Origin: Achromobacter veterisilvae
GTDB lineage: Bacteria > Pseudomonadota > Gammaproteobacteria > Burkholderiales > Burkholderiaceae_B
Assembly: GCF_900496975.1 (NCBI RefSeq)
Contig: NZ_UFQC01000001.1
Location: 124,001 to 188,000, forward strand
Direction of reading: 5' to 3'
Length of the DNA: 64,000 nucleotides
The position numbers and the translations under genes were made by a program. The first letter of the stretch is position 1. Each line of letters begins with the position of its first letter. Shown here one piece after another: positions 53,745 to 61,636 of the stretch. The notes beneath the pieces are model-generated. The model ran no database searches. It had not been told where the DNA came from and saw nothing but the letters and a program-made list of their open reading frames with translations.

Positions 53745-56213
53745 ATGCCGGCCGCACACCAACCCTATCCTCTTCGCCATTCCGGCGCGCGCGCGCGCTT
53801 CGGCCGCCACCGCCCCAGCCTGCTGGCCGCGGCGCTCCTCGCCGTTACCGCATGGGGCGGCGCCCCGTCCGCCGCGCACGCCCAGGCCGCCGCCGCCAGC
53901 GCGGCCGCGGCGCGGCAGAGTTTCGATATTCCGAGCCAGCCGCTGGCCAGCGCCCTGCTTTCCTACACCGAGGCGACCGGCGTGCAGCTTGTGATGAGCG
54001 GCGACATCGCGCGCGGCAAGACCGCGCCCGCCCTGCGCGGCAGCTACACCCGCGACGAAGCCGTGGCGCGCCTGCTGGCGGGCTCCGGACTGGGCTACCG
54101 CCGCAGCGGCAACACGCTGATCGTGTCGCCGCTGCCCGCGGAGGCCTCCGGCGCCGCCACGCTGGACCCCATCAAGGTCCAGGGCGCGTTCGAAACCGCC
54201 GGCTACGTGGCCGAGGCGTCCGCCGCCGGCACCAAGACCGACGCCCTCCTGCTGGAAACGCCGCAATCCATTTCGGTGGTCACGCGCCGGCAGATGGACG
54301 ACCAGGCCGCGCAGAACGTGCGGCAGGCCTTGCGCTATACCCCCGGGCTCACGGCGGAGTATCGCGGCGCGGGCGGTTCGCGCTACGACACCGTGATCTA
54401 TCGCGGCTTCGGCGGCGGCATCAACTACGACTATTCGTACCAGGATGGCATGCGCCTGCTGGGCGCCAACTACGCCATCCCGCAGATCGACACCTACAAC
54501 CTGGAACGCATCGAAGTGCTGCGCGGCCCCTCTTCGGTGCTGTACGGCCAGGGCACGCCCGGCGGCCTGGTCAACCTGGTCAGCAAGAAGCCGACGGCGG
54601 CGCCCCTGCACGAGATCGAGCTGCAGGCAGGGAGCCACGGCTTCGGCCAGGTCGGCTTCGACTTCGGCGGCCCCGTGGACGAGGCCGGCAAGGTGCTCTA
54701 CCGCCTGACCGGCGTGGCCCACACGGGCAAGACGCAGATCGACTACCAGAAGGACGAGCGCGTGGCGATCGCGCCCGCCGTCACCTTCCGGCCCAATGCC
54801 GATACCTCGCTAACGATACTGGCGCAGTACCAGCACGATCCCTATGGCGGCTACTACGGCTTCCTGCCCGCCGTCGGCACGGTCGAGGACCTGCCCGGCG
54901 GCGGCCGCATCGGCCGCAGCTTCTTCGACGGCTCGCCCCGGTTCGACGAATTCAAGCGCACCCAGACCGCCGTCGGCTACCTGCTGGACCACCGGATCGA
55001 CGACGTCTGGTCGGTGCAGTCCAACTTCCGCTATATGCAGACGGACGTGGACTACAAAAGCGTCTACACCACCGGCCTGAACGCCGCCGACCCGGCCAAT
55101 CCGCTGCTGATGCGCCGCGCCATCGTCAACTACGCGAACATGGACGCCATCACGGCGGACAACCATGCGCAGGCCAAGTTCAACACGGGCGCGGTCGCGC
55201 ACACGGCGCTCTTCGGCATCGACTACCAGCGCCTGAGCTACCGCGAAGAACAGGGCATGGGCGCCGCGCCGTCGCTGTCGATCAACCAGCCCGACTACTC
55301 GGCGCCGATCGACACGCCCGCCATCACGTCGCGCAGCAAGCAGACCCTGGACCAGATCGGCCTGTATGCGCAGGACCAATTGAAGATCGGCCAATGGACG
55401 GTGCTGGGCGGCATCCGCCAGGACTGGGCCGGCAACGACCGGCGCGAGCGCATCGGCGGCACGTCCACCGACCAGTCCGACCGCGCCTTCACGTGGCGCC
55501 TGGGCACGGTCTATGAATTCGAGAACGGCGTGGCGCCCTACCTGAGCTATTCGCGCTCGTTCCAGCCGGTCGCCGACGCCGACGCCGACGGCAATCCGTT
55601 CAAGCCGACCAAAGGCGAACAGTACGAAGCCGGCGTGAAATACCAGCCGCCCGGCCAGGACGCGTTCATCACGGCGGCGGTCTACCAGTTGACGCAGACC
55701 AACGTGCTGACCACGGATCCGGCCAACACCAACTACAGCATCCAGACGGGCGAAGTCCGTTCGCGCGGCCTGGAGCTCGAAGGCAAGGCCACGCTCACGC
55801 GCAACCTCGACCTGCTGGCGTCCTATACCTACATGGACAACGTCAACACCCGCAGCACCACCGCGCAGGACAAGCATCCGACGTACGTGCCGCGCCACAC
55901 CGCCAACGCCTGGGCCAACTACACGTTCCGCGCCGGCGCGCTGGCCGGGCTCAGCCTGGGCGGCGGCGTGCGCTACGTGGGCGGCAGCTACGCCAACGCG
56001 GACAACACGATGAAGGTGTCGTCGTTCACCATCGTCGACGCCGCGCTGCGCTATGACCTGGGCCAGAGCATCCCGTCGCTCAAGGGGCTGACCGCCGCCA
56101 TCAACGCCAGCAACCTGTTCGACCGGGAATACGTGTCCGCCTGCGCCACGGCGACCAAGTGCTTCTACGGCGCCGGCCGCACCGTGATCGGCACCCTGAC
56201 CTACCGCTGGTAG
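53745..56213 (+). CDS. TonB-dependent siderophore receptor with STN domain
   Basis: An 822-residue outer-membrane transducer. A signal peptide of about 46 residues ends AHAQ. An STN signalling domain follows (FDIPSQPLASALLSYTEATGVQLVMSGDIARGKTAPALRGSYT, about 59-120). The plug is at about 155-280 (LLETPQSISVVTRRQMDDQAAQNVRQALRYTPGL) and the barrel ends in TLTYRW. It resembles FhuA/FoxA/FpvA-type hydroxamate receptors; no heme motif is evident. It is the last part of the FecI-FecR-receptor signalling unit. The siderophore is unknown. Confidence 0.9.
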   Translation: MPAAHQPYPLRHSGARARFGRHRPSLLAAALLAVTAWGGAPSAAHAQAAAASAAAARQSFDIPSQPLASALLSYTEATGVQLVMSGDIARGKTAPALRGSYTRDEAVARLLAGSGLGYRRSGNTLIVSPLPAEASGAATLDPIKVQGAFETAGYVAEASAAGTKTDALLLETPQSISVVTRRQMDDQAAQNVRQALRYTPGLTAEYRGAGGSRYDTVIYRGFGGGINYDYSYQDGMRLLGANYAIPQIDTYNLERIEVLRGPSSVLYGQGTPGGLVNLVSKKPTAAPLHEIELQAGSHGFGQVGFDFGGPVDEAGKVLYRLTGVAHTGKTQIDYQKDERVAIAPAVTFRPNADTSLTILAQYQHDPYGGYYGFLPAVGTVEDLPGGGRIGRSFFDGSPRFDEFKRTQTAVGYLLDHRIDDVWSVQSNFRYMQTDVDYKSVYTTGLNAADPANPLLMRRAIVNYANMDAITADNHAQAKFNTGAVAHTALFGIDYQRLSYREEQGMGAAPSLSINQPDYSAPIDTPAITSRSKQTLDQIGLYAQDQLKIGQWTVLGGIRQDWAGNDRRERIGGTSTDQSDRAFTWRLGTVYEFENGVAPYLSYSRSFQPVADADADGNPFKPTKGEQYEAGVKYQPPGQDAFITAAVYQLTQTNVLTTDPANTNYSIQTGEVRSRGLELEGKATLTRNLDLLASYTYMDNVNTRSTTAQDKHPTYVPRHTANAWANYTFRAGALAGLSLGGGVRYVGGSYANADNTMKVSSFTIVDAALRYDLGQSIPSLKGLTAAINASNLFDREYVSACATATKCFYGAGRTVIGTLTYRW

Positions 56214-56236
56214 CGCAACCCGTCCACCGTCCCCGC

Positions 56237-57373
56237 ATGAACGACGATTCCACCGCGCGACTGCGCGCCTGGCGATGGATCCACACCTGGTCCAGCCTGG
56301 CGTGCACCCTCTTCCTGTTGATGCTGTGCATCACGGGGCTGCCGCTGATCTTCCACGACGAGATCGACGCCTGGCTCGATGCGCCCGCCGGCGCGGCGGT
56401 TTCCCGCCAGGACGCCCCCGCGCAGGACGTGGACGCCATGGCGGAACTCGTGCGCGGCCGGTATCCCGGGCGCGCGGTCCGCTTCATCGTCTGGCTGGAC
56501 GAGCCCGACCAGTACCGCTTCGGCCTTTCGCCCGGCGCCCCCGGACAGAAGCCGTTCGCGCTGGTGGACGCGCGCGGCCCCGAGATCGCCGGCGAGGCCT
56601 GGAGCGAAAAGGACTGGCGCCACGGCGGGCCCATGGCCGTGCTGCTGCGCCTGCACACGGACATGCTGATGGGGCTGCCCGGCAGCCTGATCCTCGCCGG
56701 CATGGGCGCGCTCTTCCTGGCGTCGCTCGTGTCGGGGGTGGCGCTGTACGGCCGCTACATGCGCAAGATTCCCTTCGGCACCGTGCGCAGGCAGCGCTCG
56801 CGGCCGCTGCGCATGCTGGACCTGCACAATCTGGCGGGCATCGTGCTGCTGGCCTGGGCCGCCGTGGTCGGCCTGACCGGCGCCATCAACACGCTGGATT
56901 CCTTTGTCTTCGCCGCCTGGCGCGAACACGCGGCCGCCCGCCAATCGGCCGCGCCGCCCCCGGGCCCGCCCGCCGCGCGGCCGCTGCAGGCCGCGGTCGA
57001 TCTGGCGCGGCGCACGCTGCCCGACCACGACGTCAGCTTTCTTGCGATGCCCGGCTCGCTGTTCTCGTCCGAGAGCGCCTACACCGTGTTCATGCAGGGC
57101 CGCACGGCGCTGACCCGGCATCTGCTGCATCCCGTCGTCGTTCGCATCCATGACGGCGCCCTCATCAGCGCCGCCCCTCCGCCCTGGTACATGTGGGCGC
57201 TGGAAGGTTCGCGGCCCCTGCATTTCGGCGACTATGCCGGGCTGCCGCTGAAGGTGATCTGGGCCCTGCTGGACCTGGCGATGATCGCCGTGCTGGTCAC
57301 CGGACTGTACCTGTATCTGCCGAGGCGGCGGCGCCGGCCAGGCCCGGCGGGCAGCCCGCGCCCGGCGCCTTGA
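56237..57373 (+). CDS. PepSY-associated membrane protein
   Basis: A 378-residue inner-membrane protein of the PepSY_TM family. The N-terminal block RAWRWIHTWSSLACTLFLLMLCITGLPLIFHDEIDAWLD is characteristic. Further helices are at about 155-178, 200-222 and 345-365 (LLDLAMIAVLVTGLYLYLPRR). Conserved histidines at the helix ends (IHTWSS, RLHTDML, LHNLAG) might bind heme or metal, as in putative siderophore reductases. It lies 23 bases after the TonB receptor gene and is probably the iron-release or reductive part of the same uptake unit (inference). Confidence 0.85.
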   Translation: MNDDSTARLRAWRWIHTWSSLACTLFLLMLCITGLPLIFHDEIDAWLDAPAGAAVSRQDAPAQDVDAMAELVRGRYPGRAVRFIVWLDEPDQYRFGLSPGAPGQKPFALVDARGPEIAGEAWSEKDWRHGGPMAVLLRLHTDMLMGLPGSLILAGMGALFLASLVSGVALYGRYMRKIPFGTVRRQRSRPLRMLDLHNLAGIVLLAWAAVVGLTGAINTLDSFVFAAWREHAAARQSAAPPPGPPAARPLQAAVDLARRTLPDHDVSFLAMPGSLFSSESAYTVFMQGRTALTRHLLHPVVVRIHDGALISAAPPPWYMWALEGSRPLHFGDYAGLPLKVIWALLDLAMIAVLVTGLYLYLPRRRRRPGPAGSPRPAP

Positions 57374-57377
57374 GGCC

Positions 57378-57393
57378 GGGGCCGCCCGGCCCC
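57378..57393 (+). terminator. possible GC hairpin after PepSY gene
   Basis: GGGGCC-GCCC-GGCCCC starts 4 bases after the PepSY stop. It lacks a T-tract and is only a possible terminator. Confidence 0.25.
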
Positions 57394-57554
57394 CCGCGCG
57401 CGGACGATTGGTGCCGCGCAGGCAACATGGTGATCCCCTCGCCGCGTCTACCGCGGGATTCCCTCGACGCCTACGATTTGTCCGTTGCCCGAACCCCCGC
57501 AACGTACTCTTCGGCCCGCCCCGCGGGCAGCGTCCACCCACCGAGGGAATCATC

Positions 57555-58034
57555 ATGAGCCAACGCGTCAACGCCTTCACGCAATCCCCTGAGCTGTTCA
57601 AGAAGTTCGTCGAATTCGGCATGCTTCTGCAGTCGGGCTCCATCGAATCGCCGATCCTGCATCTCGTCGAGATCCGTGCATCCCAGATGAACGGCTGCGG
57701 CTTCTGCCTGGACATGCACGTCAAGCAGGCCAAGATCCACGGCGAACGCGAACTGCGCCTGCACCACATCGCCATCTGGCGCGAATCCACGCTGTTTTCG
57801 CCGCGCGAGCGCGCCGCCCTGGCCTGGACCGAAGTCCTGACCCAGTTGCCCGCGCAGGGCGTGCCCGACGAGATCTACGAACGCGTGCGCACGCAGTTCT
57901 CGGAACAGGAAATCTCGGACCTCAGCTTCGCGGTCATGGCCATCAATGGCTGGAACCGCCTGAACGTGGGCTTTCGCACCGTCCCGGGCTCGGCCGACAA
58001 GGCCTACGGCCTGGACAAGGCCAAGCTGGACTAA
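57555..58034 (+). CDS. AhpD-like carboxymuconolactone decarboxylase family protein
   Basis: A 159-residue protein with the AhpD-type active site NGCGFCLDMHVKQAK (CxxC-x3-H) at about 48-58 and the ALAWTEVLTQLP block that follows it. It is 10 bases before an NAD(P)-binding protein gene. This combination of CMD protein and oxidoreductase/epimerase is the usual target set of ECF41 sigma factors, and such a factor is encoded at 61637. It probably acts in cytosolic peroxide or redox stress defence (inferred). Confidence 0.87.
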   Translation: MSQRVNAFTQSPELFKKFVEFGMLLQSGSIESPILHLVEIRASQMNGCGFCLDMHVKQAKIHGERELRLHHIAIWRESTLFSPRERAALAWTEVLTQLPAQGVPDEIYERVRTQFSEQEISDLSFAVMAINGWNRLNVGFRTVPGSADKAYGLDKAKLD

Positions 58035-58044
58035 GGAGACCGCC

Positions 58045-58800
58045 ATGAAAATCCTCGTCATCGGCGGAACCGGCCTGATCGGTTCCAAACTCGTCAAGAT
58101 CCTGGCCCGGCGCGGCCACGACGCCATTGCCGCGTCGCCGGCCACGGGCGTGAACACCATCACGGGCGAAGGCCTGGCCGAAGCCCTGGACGGCGTGGAC
58201 GTCGTGGTGGACGTCGCCAATTCGCCCTCTTTCGAGGACCGCGCCGTGCTCGAGTTCTTCGAGACCTCGGGCCGCAACCTGCTGGCGGCCGAAGCCGCGG
58301 CCGGCGTGCGCCATCACGTGGCGCTGTCGGTGGTGGGCACGCACCGCCTGGCCGAAAGCGGCTACTTCCGCGGCAAGATCGCTCAGGAGAAGCTGATCGA
58401 GGCCGCCGGCATCCCGTACACCATCGTCCACAGCACCCAGTTCTTCGAGTTCCTGGGCGGCATCGTGCAATCCGGCGCGGTGGGCCAAGAAGTGCGCCTG
58501 TCGCCCGCCTACGTGCAGCCCATCGCTTCCGACGACGTGGCCCTGGCCATGGCCGACGCCACGCTGGCTCCGCCGGTGAACGGCATCATCGAAATCGCCG
58601 GCCCCGAGCGGGTGCGGCTGGCGGCCCTCGTGCAGCGCTATCTGCTCAAGTCCGGCGACGGGCGCAAGGTCATGGCGGACGGGCAGGCGCGCTATTTCGG
58701 CGCCCTGCTGGAGGACGACACCCTGGTGCCCGGGCCTGGCCCGCGCCTCGGCGAGACCGGCTTCGAGACATGGTTCAGCCGTTCGAACGCAAGAACGTAA
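58045..58800 (+). CDS. NAD(P)-binding oxidoreductase, NmrA/epimerase-like
   Basis: A 251-residue Rossmann-fold protein. MKILVIGGTGLIGSKLVKILARRGHDA contains the GxxGxxG nucleotide loop. VRHHVALSVVGTHRLAESGYFRGKIAQEKLIEAAGIPYTIVHSTQFFEF is the typical middle part of atypical SDRs (NmrA/YbjT group). A ribosome site AAGGAG precedes it. It is coupled with the AhpD-like gene and followed 76 bases later by an OsmC-like gene. The substrate is unknown. Confidence 0.87.
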   Translation: MKILVIGGTGLIGSKLVKILARRGHDAIAASPATGVNTITGEGLAEALDGVDVVVDVANSPSFEDRAVLEFFETSGRNLLAAEAAAGVRHHVALSVVGTHRLAESGYFRGKIAQEKLIEAAGIPYTIVHSTQFFEFLGGIVQSGAVGQEVRLSPAYVQPIASDDVALAMADATLAPPVNGIIEIAGPERVRLAALVQRYLLKSGDGRKVMADGQARYFGALLEDDTLVPGPGPRLGETGFETWFSRSNART

Positions 58801-58876
58801 AGACGAACGGGACGAAAATGGCGGCTTCGGCGATCGCCGCCGCCACTTTCCCCGGAGCCGGCCCGACGGGACACTC

Positions 58877-59371
58877 ATGAGCAAACTGCAACCTCCTCCC
58901 CTGACCCTGCTGGACAAGTACCGCGGGGAAGAATTCCAGCCCTTGTATACCGCCACCGTGACCGTGCAGGGAGGCGAAGCCGCGCATGGCCGGGCCTCGG
59001 GCATCGCGCGCTCCGACGACGGCGCGCTGCAGGTCGACCTGCGGCTGCCGCCCGAACTCGGCGGCCCCGGCGGCGGCAGCAACCCCGAACAGCTCTTCGC
59101 GGCCGGCTACGCCGCCTGCTTCCACGGCGCGCTTTGCCTTCTTGCGGCCAAGGCCGGCCTGGCGATTCCCGACGCCACGGTGAAGGCGGCCGTCACGTTC
59201 GGGCGCGACCCCGTGGACGGCCTGTACGCCCTGGCCGCGCACATCACGATCCGCCTGCCCGGGCTGGACCGGCCGGTGGCCGAGGAACTGGTGCGCAACA
59301 CCGAGCGGCTGTGCCCCTATTCCAAGATGGCGCGGCAAGGCATACACAGCGTGGTCGTGCTGACGGTCTAG
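58877..59371 (+). CDS. OsmC/Ohr-family peroxiredoxin
   Basis: A 164-residue protein of the OsmC/Ohr family, which reduces organic hydroperoxides with thiols. The two catalytic cysteines are visible in AAGYAACFHGALCLLA (first Cys at the ACF position) and ERLCPYSKMARQG. SNPEQLFAAGYAACF is the family signature. The length is normal for an Ohr-type subunit with an N-terminal extension of about 20 residues. It ends 4 bases into the convergent LysR gene, which may regulate this stress group. Confidence 0.88.
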   Translation: MSKLQPPPLTLLDKYRGEEFQPLYTATVTVQGGEAAHGRASGIARSDDGALQVDLRLPPELGGPGGGSNPEQLFAAGYAACFHGALCLLAAKAGLAIPDATVKAAVTFGRDPVDGLYALAAHITIRLPGLDRPVAEELVRNTERLCPYSKMARQGIHSVVVLTV

Positions 59372-60387
59372 CGGTTCTTCAGCAACTGGCTGTCCAGGCT
59401 CTGCAGGTCCAGCGCGCGGATGCGCGCGGTCATGTAGTCGATGAACACGCGGATGCGCCCCGGCAGGTGCTGGCGGCTCAGATAGCAAAGGTAGTGGCCG
59501 CGGTCGTCGGGCGAATATTGCGGCAGGCAGGCCACCAGCGTGCCGGCGCGCAGGTGCTCGCTGATCTGGTAGCCGGCCATCTGCGCGATGCCCTCGCCGT
59601 CGAGCACCGCCTGCAGGACCAGGTCGGCATCGTTGAAGGCCAGCATGGCCGGCGGCGCGAACTTGCGCATGTGGCCGCCCACCTTGAACTCCCATTCGTA
59701 CACGCGCCCCGACGCCAGCCGGAAATTCACGCAGCGGTGCCCGGCCAGGTCCTCGATTTCCCGCGGCAGCGGGTGGGCGGCGGCGTAGGCGGGCGATGCG
59801 CACAGCAGCATCTGCATGGGAATGAGCTGCTTGGCGATCACCTGGCTGTCCTCCATCCGGCCGTTGCGGAACGACACGTCGATCCGGTCCTTGGTGAAGT
59901 CGGTGGACGCGTCGTCCAGTATGAGTTCCACCGATATGTCCGGATAGGCGTCCCGGAATCCCTTCAGCAGCGGCGCGACGATCTTGCGCCCGAAGCCCAC
60001 CGTCGAGCACACCCGCAGTTGGCCGGAAGGCGGCCCCTGGCGCAATTCGCGCATATCGTCCAGCGCCTGCACGATGCGTTCGACGCCCGGGAAGCAATTC
60101 TCATAGAAGCGTTCGCCCTCGCGCGTCAGCGACGTGCTGCGGGTGGTGCGCACGAAGAGCCGGATGCCCAGTTGGTCTTCCAGTTTCTGCACGCTGCGGC
60201 TGACGGCGGAACGGCCGATGCCCAGGCGATCGCCGGCCTTGGCGAAATTGCCTTCGGACGCGACGGCGATAAAGGCCACGACGCCGGCATAGCTCGTGGC
60301 GAAGCTGTCCGCCAGCGAATCGGCGCCCGTTCCCGGGGCGGCAAGAGGGTCGGCGGCAGTGTCGGCGGGGGATTTTTTGGTGTCCAT
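59368..60387 (-). CDS. LysR-family transcriptional regulator
   Basis: A 339-residue regulator with an unusually long N-terminal tail of about 30 residues before the helix-turn-helix (VVAFIAVASEGNFAKAGDRLGIGRSAVSRSVQKLEDQLGIRLFVRTTRSTSLTREGERF). The effector lobe contains LRVCSTVGFGRKIVAPLLKGF and VCSTVGF-like blocks seen in the CrgA/AaeR group. It is convergent with the OsmC-like gene (4-base overlap). A later start within the tail is possible. The inverted-repeat element lies just upstream of its start. Confidence 0.88.
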   Translation of the reverse strand: MDTKKSPADTAADPLAAPGTGADSLADSFATSYAGVVAFIAVASEGNFAKAGDRLGIGRSAVSRSVQKLEDQLGIRLFVRTTRSTSLTREGERFYENCFPGVERIVQALDDMRELRQGPPSGQLRVCSTVGFGRKIVAPLLKGFRDAYPDISVELILDDASTDFTKDRIDVSFRNGRMEDSQVIAKQLIPMQMLLCASPAYAAAHPLPREIEDLAGHRCVNFRLASGRVYEWEFKVGGHMRKFAPPAMLAFNDADLVLQAVLDGEGIAQMAGYQISEHLRAGTLVACLPQYSPDDRGHYLCYLSRQHLPGRIRVFIDYMTARIRALDLQSLDSQLLKNR

Positions 60388-60433
60388 ATCCCTAAGACGC
60401 GCCAGCCGTCCGTTTTGTGACGCCGAGCGGGAA

Positions 60434-61084
60434 GTAGGATGGGTGGAGCGCGAGAGTTCTTAAGAAAGAACTCAAGTATCGAGCGCGCGAAACCCATGCT
60501 GCCGCAATCGATTGGACTGACGTCGGTAGATATCCCACCCGGCGTGCTTGCCCGGGTGTCTGACACCCGAGGAGACAAGGCTTCGGCTTGCACCGGCGTT
60601 TCAGGGGTGTCAGACACCTGCACCGTCACCCGAATCCTCCCCGGGTGTCTGACACCCGACGAGACAAGGCTTCGGCTTGCACCGGCGTTTCAGGGGTGTC
60701 AGACACCTGCATCGTCACCCAAATCCTCCCCGGGTGTCTGACACCCGAGGAGACAAAGCTTCGGCTTGCACCGACGTTTCAGGGGTGTCAGACACCTGCA
60801 TCGTCACCCAAATCCTCCCCAGGTGTCTGACACCCGAGGAGACAACGCTTCAGCTTGCACCGGCGTTTCAGGGGTGTCAGACACCTGCACCGTCACCCGA
60901 ATCCTCCCCGGGTGTCTGACACCCGAGGAGACAAGGCTTCGGCTTGCACCGGCGTTTCACGGGTGTCAGACACCTGCATTGTTTTCCGGCCGATGCCGGG
61001 CATTGTCTGCCCACGGCCGCATGGGTTTCGCGCGCTGGATACTTGAGTTCTTTCTTAAGAACTCTCGCGCTGCACCCATCCTAC
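60434..61084. repeat. 651-bp inverted-repeat element with internal tandem array
   Basis: The terminal repeats of about 70 bases (GTAGGATGGGTGGAGCGCGA at the left; its complement at the right) differ at only a few positions. The right end is nearly identical to that of the element at 16589-16772. Between them sits an array of 89-base units. No transposase is encoded, so it behaves like a large non-autonomous element. Its right end supplies the stop codon of the cupin gene at 61081. It fills the gap between the LysR and cupin genes. Confidence 0.85.
60552..60977. repeat. 89-bp tandem repeat array, about 4.8 units
   Basis: Units start at 60552, 60641, 60730, 60819 and 60908, an exact 89-base period; the last unit is cut short. 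Each unit carries a GGGTGTCTGACACCC dyad and a second one read GGGTGTCAGACACC, 34 bases further on, so the array holds ten TGTC-N-GACA dyads. Units differ at a few bases only. Open frames across it shift between units because 89 is not a multiple of three, so they are not genes. Confidence 0.92.
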
Positions 61085-61518
61085 TGCGCTGGTAGCACCG
61101 CCGGAGCGCCCTGCTTCTTGATCAGCAGGACCAGGAACCTGGCCGGTTCGGTCTGGCTGGCGTTGCGTCCGACGGTATGGACGTCGTTCGGGCCTTCGTA
61201 GAAAGTCTGGCCGGGGTTGAGCGTCACTTCCTTGCCGCCCCGCAGTTGCATCACGATACTGCCTTGCAGGACGTAGATGAAACTGTCCGCATCATGCCGG
61301 TGGACCGGATCGGCCGCGCCCGGCGGGTAGTCCACCGTGATCATGAGCACGTCCTTCCCGGCGATGTCGGGCAGGTCCCGGGTCATCAGTTCGGTCACGA
61401 TGGGGTCGGCCGGCTTGCCGGCATGCGCCGCCGCGTGCGGCGGCGCGGCAAACGCCAGCGGGCCCGCCAGCGCGCCGGCGGCGGCGAAGGGCAGCCCCTT
61501 TCCTATGATCTTCAACAT
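61081..61518 (-). CDS. exported cupin-domain protein
   Basis: A 145-residue protein with a signal peptide (LPFAAAGALAGPLAFAAPPHAAAH, cut near residue 22). The cupin motif 1 is VDYPPGAADPVHRHDADSFIYVLQGSIVMQLRG, with metal-type His-x-His; motif 2 is NPGQTFYEGPNDVHTVGRN. The ATG at 61518 follows GAGGAAAAGG. The small secreted cupin is often grouped with oxidative-stress genes. Its TAG stop lies in the end of the inverted-repeat element. Confidence 0.85.
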   Translation of the reverse strand: MLKIIGKGLPFAAAGALAGPLAFAAPPHAAAHAGKPADPIVTELMTRDLPDIAGKDVLMITVDYPPGAADPVHRHDADSFIYVLQGSIVMQLRGGKEVTLNPGQTFYEGPNDVHTVGRNASQTEPARFLVLLIKKQGAPAVLPAQ

Positions 61519-61636
61519 GGCCTTTTCCTCGATGGTGAGTGGAAACAGGCCCATGGTAGGAAACCCGGCGGCGCCCCGGTAGATGCCCGCGCGGGATCAC
61601 GATGTTGTCCGCGCAGCACCAATGCGCGGCCGCGGC

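Noticed and set aside
57421..57554. ECF41-type promoter before the AhpD-like gene
   Set aside because: GGCAACA with CGTC about 17 bases later is only a partial match to the TGTCACA/CGTC pattern, and no matching pattern was found before the sigma gene itself.
60552..60977. Possible CRISPR array
   Set aside because: The repeats are contiguous 89-base units with no unique spacers, and no cas genes are present.
60439..61201. Staggered open frames of about 60-110 codons with repeated MHRRFRGVRHLHRHPNPP-like products
   Set aside because: They arise from the 89-base tandem array; the period is not a multiple of three, the same peptide reappears in shifted frames, and no ribosome sites or homology support them.
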